Shown: positions 8,729-14,097 of the stretch, piece by piece
How positions within the stretch are numbered: position 1 is the stretch's first letter
Layout of the letters: each line of letters opens with the position of its first letter
Assembly (NCBI GenBank): GCA_028687205.1
Contig: JAQUAP010000032.1
Location: 1-14,097 of the forward strand
From: Candidatus Omnitrophota bacterium
GTDB lineage: Bacteria > Omnitrophota > Gorgyraeia > Gygaellales > Profunditerraquicolaceae
Reading direction: 5' to 3'
Length of the DNA: 14,097 nt
The notes under the pieces: generated by a model
The model's database searches: none
What the model was told of the DNA's origin: nothing
Seen by the model: the letters and a program-made list of their open reading frames with translations, nothing else
Position numbers and translations under genes: made by a program

Positions 8729-9349
8729 TTAAAGGGTTATGCCCGCGCTTAAAAGGTCGCTTTTAAGTTGCTTAATATCGCTAAAGACAAAAGAATTTAT
8801 GCCCAGGCCGCGCGCGCTTTTAACCAGTTCCGGCCGATCATCAGTATAAAATACGCTCTCCGGGCATACCTTTAAAGCTGCAAGCGCCTGCTGATAGATT
8901 AAGCGGTCAGGCTTAACCGCACCCAATGCGTAGGATAGAAACAGCCTATCGAAAACATTAAATACCGGAAAGTGCTTTTTAAGGTACTCATAGTGCAGAA
9001 TGTCGATATTGGATATCAAGGCTACCCTATAACGCAACTTTAAATTATTAACCAGGCTGTAAACGCTGCGGTTCTTGGCGCTCAGGAAAAATATTTCATT
9101 CCAGATCGGCACAAAAGCCGTGTAAGAAAGTTTTAAACCCAGCGCTTCTTTTACCTTGGCGAAAAAATCTGCCGGCAGGATTTTACCTTCTTCGAAAAGT
9201 ACGGTTAGCGCGGAATCAAAGAAAAAACCAACGATATCCTTAGGGTCCCTATCGCAAAAACGGGAAACTCTTTTGGCGGAGATGCTGTAGTCAAAATCAA
9301 CCAGGACATTCCCTAAATCAAATAAAACTGCTTTTATACCCTCAGCCAT
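8729..9349 (-). CDS. HAD-family hydrolase (YihX-like subfamily IA)
   Basis: The 206-residue cytoplasmic protein carries all four HAD motifs: nucleophile D11 in LFDLGNVLVDFD, motif II S113 in ALISNID, motif III K146 in GAVKPD, and motif IV acidic D170-D171 in YTDDRPE. The helical cap lies between about residues 20 and 90. The residue two past the nucleophile is Gly, not the usual Asp; I recall this DLGNV form from YihX-type sugar phosphatases. The substrate is unknown, with a small phosphorylated metabolite most likely. It begins immediately after the PAC2 gene stop (TAA then ATG), so it is probably coupled. Confidence 0.87.
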   Translation of the reverse strand: MAEGIKAVLFDLGNVLVDFDYSISAKRVSRFCDRDPKDIVGFFFDSALTVLFEEGKILPADFFAKVKEALGLKLSYTAFVPIWNEIFFLSAKNRSVYSLVNNLKLRYRVALISNIDILHYEYLKKHFPVFNVFDRLFLSYALGAVKPDRLIYQQALAALKVCPESVFYTDDRPELVKSARGLGINSFVFSDIKQLKSDLLSAGITL

Positions 9350-10318
9350 TTAGTTATTCTTTTCGTCCCGTTTCTTAAATAAATCCAGGAAGCGGTCCTC
9401 GTATTCCTTGTAAGCGTTCCACTTATCCAGCTCGGCTTTTAGCTGGCCTGCCTTGGAGATATCTGATTTTACTTCTTTAAAAAGCTGCTCGATCCTATCC
9501 TTTACGGAAATAGGGAGCTTGGTCAGTTGATTCAGGGTCTTCTTGATTTTTTCCACATCTTCTTCTCCTATAGGCCCGGCAACCTGGGAACCCAGCTTTA
9601 AATAATCCAGGAGTTTATTGATTTCCGCTTCCATAATCTGCGCCTGGGCGGCGAGGCCGGATAAATCCAGACGAATCTTCAAAATCTCAGCCAGAACGCG
9701 TAGGACTGCCGCGGAGGCCTTAGGGTTTTCAATCTGGATGGTATAAAGCGGTATCTCGCCCAGCAGACAAAATCCTTTCAACCCTTCTCTTTTAGCTATG
9801 CTGAGAAAGAGACCGTTCATGCCGCTGATCTGGCCTTCGGCTAACGCATTGAGTTTTAATTTCTGAAGGTTGTTACTCAGCTCGGTTGCGGTAGAGGCAA
9901 ACCAAACTCCGGAGCCCTGGGTATGGTCAATAGCCTGGGGCATAGATGCAAAACTAACTACCGTATCCACCCCAAAACCCCTGGCTACTTGGATAATCCG
10001 CTTGGAATAGCTTTCCGCCCGGGCTAAATCCGGCTGGGCATTGCTTAAAAATACAATCAGGTCCTGTTCTCCTTCTTTATTCTTCCAGTAAAAAAACCTG
10101 CCCTGGGGAAGTTCCGGGGCGTTAAGTAAGCCGTTTTTGACCGCACTTCCGGCCAGGTAAAAGAAATCCTCCGGGCTTAGGGCCGCAAACTCCCGGGCTT
10201 TTAACTGCTCCACTAAAAAAGAGGCGGCTTTAAAAGCGACCTCGCCCATTCCCGGCCAGGCCACTACCAGATACGGTTTTCTTAAACGCGGCCTCTTTAA
10301 AATCTTAATACCTTCCAT
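9350..10318 (-). CDS. PAC2 family protein (proteasome-assembly-chaperone-like)
   Basis: The 322-residue product belongs to the PAC2 (DUF75) family. The N-terminal ~215 residues show PYLVVAWPGMGEVAFKAASF near 15-34, then VVSFASMPQAIDHT, GQISGMNGLFLSIA and GFCLLGEIPLYTIQIENPKAS. The rest (about 220-322) is highly charged and probably helical, ending KKRDEKNN. Eukaryotic and archaeal relatives assist proteasome assembly, but many bacteria without a proteasome also carry them, and their role there is unknown. The start ATG at 10318 has a good AGGAGC site (10331-10326) within the end of the M20 gene. Neighbours are an M20 peptidase upstream and a HAD hydrolase downstream. No proteasome gene is in the window. 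Confidence 0.87.
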   Translation of the reverse strand: MEGIKILKRPRLRKPYLVVAWPGMGEVAFKAASFLVEQLKAREFAALSPEDFFYLAGSAVKNGLLNAPELPQGRFFYWKNKEGEQDLIVFLSNAQPDLARAESYSKRIIQVARGFGVDTVVSFASMPQAIDHTQGSGVWFASTATELSNNLQKLKLNALAEGQISGMNGLFLSIAKREGLKGFCLLGEIPLYTIQIENPKASAAVLRVLAEILKIRLDLSGLAAQAQIMEAEINKLLDYLKLGSQVAGPIGEEDVEKIKKTLNQLTKLPISVKDRIEQLFKEVKSDISKAGQLKAELDKWNAYKEYEDRFLDLFKKRDEKNN

Positions 10319-10320
10319 GA

Positions 10321-11475
10321 TTATTGCTCCTTTTTATTAAAATAAAACTGCTGGAATTTATAACTTGTCAGGAACTTTTCCAAAACCTGCGCCCCTTTAT
10401 AAAGATTAGCGATCTTTGCGTATTCGTTGCTGGAGTGCGCGCAGCCGGCTGAGCCAAACCCGGAGGCAATGGCCGGAATATTTTTATCCTGGAAGAAAGT
10501 AATTACGGTTGCCCCTTCAGAACCTTTAAGGCGCGGATTAACCGAACAGCTACGCATTGCTTTCTTTAAATAACTCACCAAAGGATGTTTTTCAGAAATC
10601 GCGTAAGGCTGCTGAATGCCCTGGATTTCTATTTTAAATTTTTTAGCGTGTTTACTTAAGGCTGCCCTAAGGACATCCAATATATCCCCGGCCCGGGTGC
10701 CGGGCAGGAACCTGAAATCCAATTCAAACTCGCACCAGTCAGCCACTACATTTACCTTATCCCCTCCCCGGAAAGTGCCGACATTAAGCGTGGGGGCCTT
10801 GAGGTATTTGTTTTTACGATAGGGGAATTTATGGTGCTTTATCCGGCTGATAACCTCCAGCGCTATATCTATGGCATTGACGCCCAGATAAGGATACGCC
10901 CCATGCGCGCGCCTGCCTTCAATCTTTACTTTAAGGTGGATCAGCCCCTTCTGGGTAACAATAATTTCAAAATCATCGGCATCTAAAACTAAAGCTGCAT
11001 CCGGCCTTAATATCCCTTTGTCTAAAAGAGGGATTAAGCCTAAAGCGGAGCCGCATTCCTCATCCGCGGTGGCAGCGAAGATAAGATTATAAGCTAAAAC
11101 TTTTTTATCTTCAACCAGGCTATTGATCGCCTCCACGGCGCAGGCAATGTTGCCTTTACAATCAGTCGCGCCCAACCCGTAAATCTTATTATCGATTATT
11201 TTTGCCGCAAGAGGGTCCAGGCCCCAGCTCTTACCGGCAGGGACAGTATCCAGATGCGGAGTAATAAGGAGGCTGCGCTTATTCTTCTTTCCCTCCAGAT
11301 ACGCTACGAGATTAGGGCGCTTTTTCTTAAATGCGTAAATCCGCGTCCTTATCCCGAGGCCCTTAATATACCCGCGTAAAAAATCAGCTATTGGCGTTTC
11401 GTTCCCGGGAGGATTTTCAGAATCTATTTTAATAAGCTTTTGGGCAAGCTTAATCAGGCGCTTTTTATTTATCAT
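10321..11475 (-). CDS. M20-family metallopeptidase / deacylase (ArgE/DapE/CPG2 type)
   Basis: The 384-residue cytoplasmic di-zinc hydrolase shows the M20 residues in order: H74 and D76 in TPHLDTVP, bridging D105 in GLGATDCKG, catalytic base E139 and ligand E140 in ATADEECG, D165 in LVLDAD, and H347 in CAHSSNEY. A dimerisation lid with GRRAHGAYPYLGVNA begins around 187. Relatives cleave N-acyl or peptide bonds in ArgE, DapE, carboxypeptidase G2 or aminoacylase reactions. Sequence alone does not choose among these, so no symbol is given. No signal peptide is visible. It follows the glycosylase gene by 33 bp, the largest gap in block A, which holds an extended -10 promoter-like sequence. Confidence 0.92.
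   Translation of the reverse strand: MINKKRLIKLAQKLIKIDSENPPGNETPIADFLRGYIKGLGIRTRIYAFKKKRPNLVAYLEGKKNKRSLLITPHLDTVPAGKSWGLDPLAAKIIDNKIYGLGATDCKGNIACAVEAINSLVEDKKVLAYNLIFAATADEECGSALGLIPLLDKGILRPDAALVLDADDFEIIVTQKGLIHLKVKIEGRRAHGAYPYLGVNAIDIALEVISRIKHHKFPYRKNKYLKAPTLNVGTFRGGDKVNVVADWCEFELDFRFLPGTRAGDILDVLRAALSKHAKKFKIEIQGIQQPYAISEKHPLVSYLKKAMRSCSVNPRLKGSEGATVITFFQDKNIPAIASGFGSAGCAHSSNEYAKIANLYKGAQVLEKFLTSYKFQQFYFNKKEQ
10326..10331 (-). promoter_or_regulatory. Ribosome binding site of the PAC2 gene
   Basis: AGGAGC on the minus strand lies 7 bases before the ATG at 10318, within the last codons of the M20 gene. It is one of the clearest Shine-Dalgarno sequences in the window and supports this start. 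Confidence 0.65.
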
Positions 11476-11494
11476 ATTGACCCAGGTTAAGGTT

Positions 11495-11503
11495 ATTATA
11501 CCA
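11495..11503 (-). promoter_or_regulatory. Candidate extended -10 promoter before the M20 gene
   Basis: The minus strand reads TGGTATAAT, a perfect TATAAT with an upstream TG, in the 33-bp gap between the glycosylase stop and the M20 ATG at 11475. Transcription would start near 11488, leaving a short leader of about 13 bases. No good -35 is seen 17 bases upstream (CTGGAT), but extended -10 promoters tolerate that. Confidence 0.45.
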
Positions 11504-11508
11504 GATTC

Positions 11509-12156
11509 TTAACAAAAATCCAGCGGGCAGACAGCACACTTAGGGGCTGACTTAAGGCAGTAATGTTTAGCTAATGCCACCAGGAGCGCGTGATACTCGT
11601 TGAATAATTTAACGTCTTTTTTTAAATTCAGCGTGAATAATCTCTGGGCCTCATCATAAGTAGCATCGTCTTTAAGCAGCTTATGGCGGGAGAATATTCT
11701 CCTCGTATAGGCGTCAATGACAAAAACCGGCTTATTTAAAGCGTAGAGCAATATTGAATCCGCGGTCTCCGGGCCCACGCCTTTGATTGCCAGAAGCTCC
11801 TGGCGTAAAGTAGCGCTTTTTACCCGGGAGATATTTTTCAGGCTCGCCTGGTAATTCTGAATAAAAAAATTAAGAAATTCTTTTAAACGCCGGGTTTTTA
11901 TATTGTAATAACCCGCTGAACGGATAAGCCGGGCGAGCTTTCCGTGCGGCAGGCGGTAAAGCCTGGCCGGTCCTAACGCCTTGTGTTTTTTCAGGTTGGA
12001 AATCGCCTTTTCTACATTCGGCCAACTGGTATTTTGCGTCAGGATAGCTCCGACCATGACCTCAAAAGCAGTCTCGGCTGGCCACCAGTGTTGCGGCCCG
12101 AAATGAGCATATAATTTACGGTAGATTAAATTTAATTTTGAACGCAGGCTAACCAT
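11509..12156 (-). CDS. Endonuclease III-like HhH-GPD DNA glycosylase with Fe-S cluster, probably monofunctional
   Basis: The 215-residue product is a base-excision repair enzyme. The N-terminal helix has FEVMVGAILTQNT (31-43), and the helix-hairpin-helix is LLAIKGVGPETADSILLYAL (121-140). The catalytic Asp is D148 in VIDAYTRR. The position of the endonuclease III lyase lysine (GRKTA) holds E130 (GPETA), as in MagIII-type 3-methyladenine glycosylases. I therefore expect base removal without strand cleavage. Four cysteines at 200, 207, 210 and 215 form the usual cluster site, but the last spacing is four residues rather than five, and the protein ends on that cysteine. It overlaps the upstream PilZ gene by one base (TAATG), so it is translationally coupled. 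Confidence 0.9.
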   Translation of the reverse strand: MVSLRSKLNLIYRKLYAHFGPQHWWPAETAFEVMVGAILTQNTSWPNVEKAISNLKKHKALGPARLYRLPHGKLARLIRSAGYYNIKTRRLKEFLNFFIQNYQASLKNISRVKSATLRQELLAIKGVGPETADSILLYALNKPVFVIDAYTRRIFSRHKLLKDDATYDEAQRLFTLNLKKDVKLFNEYHALLVALAKHYCLKSAPKCAVCPLDFC

Positions 12157-14097
12157 TAATCTTTGAGTTCCAGGGGATTGTAATTATAATAGGCAAAAAT
12201 CGCATAGGTTGTCCCGGCGACCGAACCCGTAGTTTTACCTCGTGGGGTAAACCAGCCATGCCCTGTATCTATAGACTCCTGGGTAGCATAAGGAAGGCAG
12301 CCTTCACCCTGGCCCGAAGGCGAAGGGCTGGATATAAGCATATTGGCTAAAGAGGCTAAATAGTCTTCGGCTTTAGACTGATAGAGCTGCCCCCTGGCAT
12401 CCTCTCCTTTTTTAAAATAAAAATCTGCCATTATTTTAAAAGCAACCACCATCTGGGCGGTCCATTCCGAAGAGACTATCCCGCCTCTTCCCGCGTGCCT
12501 CTCGGGAGCAAAATCAAAACCTTTTATTTTAATCACCTGGCCTTCAGGCCGGGTATAAGAGACTTCTACCGCGCAGTTATTTTCGGCAAATTCCATAATT
12601 CTGTCCGGGTTCATCCCTAATTCTTCCAGCCTGCGCGGGCCGAGGGCAGCGATTGACCAGGCATAAGTATCGGTTGCGATAGTAGCATCACCCTTGCCGC
12701 GCTGGATAGGAATATCCATTTTATGGTAGGCGTGTTTTACCAGCCATTCAAGGACTTTATCCCGCGCCTCTATATATTGCTGTTTGCCCGTAAGCCTGTG
12801 CAGCATATTAAAGAAGGCGTAGGCATCCAGGTTATGCTCGGTAGAATACCATTCTATCTCCGGGCCGCCGCGGACACCGCCTTCGGCGTCCTGTTTTTGT
12901 AAATTGATGACCCCTTGAGCAATATCTTCGGCTAAATTAATATACCGGTTGTCTTTGGTTTTATAAGTATACTGGACTATGGCAATCCCCAACCAGATAT
13001 TCGGACCGCTATGCACTATATATTCTGCCGGTTCACCGTCGTTGACATAATAGGTATTGAAGAAGAGGTCGTTTTTCTTCTTAGCCTTATGATTAAAAAA
13101 GTCCAGCATCTTACGGCAGCGTTCAAAATCGGAAAAATAAGTATAGGCCTGCATAACCAGGGACTGGTCATAGATAAACGCCCAGCCACTGATATGACTG
13201 TCGCCCTCAAAGCTCATCACCAGGCCCGTATGCGGATCCTGGTGCCGCTGCAGCCATTGATACATCTTTTCCAGGTTGGCCTTGGCCAGAGCAGTTCTTT
13301 TTTTATCGATTCGCACGAGCTCTTCGAAAGCCACGCTCTCCTCAAGCTGCAAAGCAGCTAACTCTTCCTTAAGGTTGTTTTTTTCCTGGGATAATTGCTG
13401 AATCAGCGTGCTCAATTCGTTTATCTTCCTGGATTGCTCACCAAGCTCAAGAGTCGTTTTACCTCCGAGCCTGGCCTTCTCGTCTTCCACGGCTTGAATG
13501 CGCGCTGTTAATTCCTGAATTTTTCGTTGCAGGGATTCTTTTTCCTTACTGACATCCCTTATTTTCTGTTTGGCGAGCGCAGACTCCTGAATGACATTTA
13601 CCAGCCGCCTGACCAAAGCCCTGTTGCCTTCTATCAGCTTAATGCTGATCAGGCTGTTTACGACAAGCCCCAGGCCCAATAAAACGATTATTCCCAGGGC
13701 TGCCGGGACAAGTAACTTCTTGCCCAGGGCATAGCGCATAAGTTTATTACTCTGGGCTGCGTCAATCTCTTCATAATGCAGACCGATATAGTATTTATGC
13801 GCAGCGTCGGGAACACCGCTTATCCAGACCGGGATGGCCAGGGCAACGATGGGCTTCCTGGTAATGGGTAAATCTATTTCCAGGGCTAGTTTTACTTTAC
13901 GCTCTTGTAATAATTGCAGCGCTTCCGGCGGAAGATTGTTGACGCTTAAACATATCCCGCCCTTGCTCAGGTTATTGGTAAAGCCCTGCAACCAGGCGGA
14001 TAAAAAGCCTCTCCCGTCAAGGGCTACCAGACGGAATTGCACGGGAAAAACCGTATCTAAGCGCAGGTAGTGCCGGTTCTCTTGCCCTAAATGTTCA
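12156..14097 (-). CDS. PilZ - membrane helix - coiled coil - alpha-barrel protein (N-terminus cut by window)
   Basis: The frame is open through 14097, so the gene starts outside the window. The GTG at 14042 is not its start, because it would cut the PilZ motif. The visible 646 residues contain a cytoplasmic PilZ domain with both c-di-GMP motifs: RHYLR at 14075-14061 and NLSKGG about 35 residues later (24-29 counted from GTG; same numbering below). One membrane helix follows (109-133, LLVPAALGIIVLLGLGLVV), then a heptad-rich coiled coil (about 150-262). A Trp/Tyr-rich domain (265-625) resembles six-hairpin (alpha/alpha) barrels: FIYDQSLVMQAY, EWYSTEHNLDAYAF, TDTYAWS, DTGHGWFTP. I infer an inner-membrane protein that senses c-di-GMP inside and acts on or binds a glycan outside. 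No catalytic acid can be assigned with confidence. Confidence 0.87.
   Translation of the reverse strand, partial: EHLGQENRHYLRLDTVFPVQFRLVALDGRGFLSAWLQGFTNNLSKGGICLSVNNLPPEALQLLQERKVKLALEIDLPITRKPIVALAIPVWISGVPDAAHKYYIGLHYEEIDAAQSNKLMRYALGKKLLVPAALGIIVLLGLGLVVNSLISIKLIEGNRALVRRLVNVIQESALAKQKIRDVSKEKESLQRKIQELTARIQAVEDEKARLGGKTTLELGEQSRKINELSTLIQQLSQEKNNLKEELAALQLEESVAFEELVRIDKKRTALAKANLEKMYQWLQRHQDPHTGLVMSFEGDSHISGWAFIYDQSLVMQAYTYFSDFERCRKMLDFFNHKAKKKNDLFFNTYYVNDGEPAEYIVHSGPNIWLGIAIVQYTYKTKDNRYINLAEDIAQGVINLQKQDAEGGVRGGPEIEWYSTEHNLDAYAFFNMLHRLTGKQQYIEARDKVLEWLVKHAYHKMDIPIQRGKGDATIATDTYAWSIAALGPRRLEELGMNPDRIMEFAENNCAVEVSYTRPEGQVIKIKGFDFAPERHAGRGGIVSSEWTAQMVVAFKIMADFYFKKGEDARGQLYQSKAEDYLASLANMLISSPSPSGQGEGCLPYATQESIDTGHGWFTPRGKTTGSVAGTTYAIFAYYNYNPLELKD
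12297..12332. repeat. Palindromic GC-rich insert within the PilZ-barrel gene
   Basis: The plus strand from about 12301 reads CCTTCACC, then a GC-rich middle, then GGCGAAGG, an imperfect palindrome with one mismatch in the 8-bp arms. In the gene it encodes SSPSPSGQGEGC (residues 571-582 from the GTG), a low-complexity string interrupting the barrel just before LPYATQ. Strings such as SPSPSGxGEG often come from dispersed repeats read through in frame. Only one copy is in this window. Confidence 0.45.

Noticed and set aside
14040..14042. GTG as the start of the PilZ-barrel gene
   Set aside because: The frame stays open to the window edge and the residues before GTG carry the PilZ RxxxR motif, so GTG is an internal Val codon.

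Overview
All twelve protein-coding genes lie on the minus strand, so they read from high to low coordinates. They are packed tightly, with mostly 0-33 bp gaps or 1-4 bp overlaps. There are no tRNAs, rRNAs, CRISPR arrays or transposases. No gene-free stretch exceeds 300 bp; the longest is 202 bp (6775-6976). The gene set is bacterial: PilZ protein, PurH, EF-G paralog, HypE, bacterial PAC2 protein. The moderate GC, many lysine codons and this mix of housekeeping and orphan genes suggest an uncultured lineage such as Omnitrophota (OP3). That placement is inference from gene style, not from a marker gene.

Layout in transcription order. Block A (14097-6977): a membrane protein with a PilZ domain, one membrane helix, a coiled coil and an alpha-barrel domain, whose 5' end is cut by the window; a HhH-GPD DNA glycosylase; an M20 metallopeptidase, possibly with its own extended -10 promoter; a PAC2-family protein; a HAD hydrolase; HypE; and a UPF0280 (ApbE-like) protein. 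Block B (6976-6775): a regulatory gap holding a good -35 box, a small inverted repeat, a candidate short leader ORF and a strong intrinsic terminator placed directly before the next start codon, which is the arrangement of an attenuator. Block C (6774-1): two tandem paralogous D-Ala-D-Ala-ligase-like ATP-grasp enzymes, a lysine 2,3-aminomutase-type radical SAM enzyme, an EF-G-like GTPase, a shrunken YchF/OLA1 relative that has lost its GTPase motifs, and the first ~294 codons of purH (cut by the window start).

The most interesting unit is ATP-grasp, ATP-grasp, KamA. These three genes abut or overlap and lie downstream of the apparent attenuator. KamA keeps the Asp pair that selects lysine, so it should make beta-lysine. 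The two ligases have the ATP-grasp core but have altered the D-Ala-D-Ala substrate loop. I infer a pathway that makes beta-lysine and joins it to a carboxylate or amine partner by ATP-dependent amide bond formation. The product is unknown. The other notable item is the translation-factor pair downstream: an EF-G paralog followed by a GTPase-dead YchF derivative.
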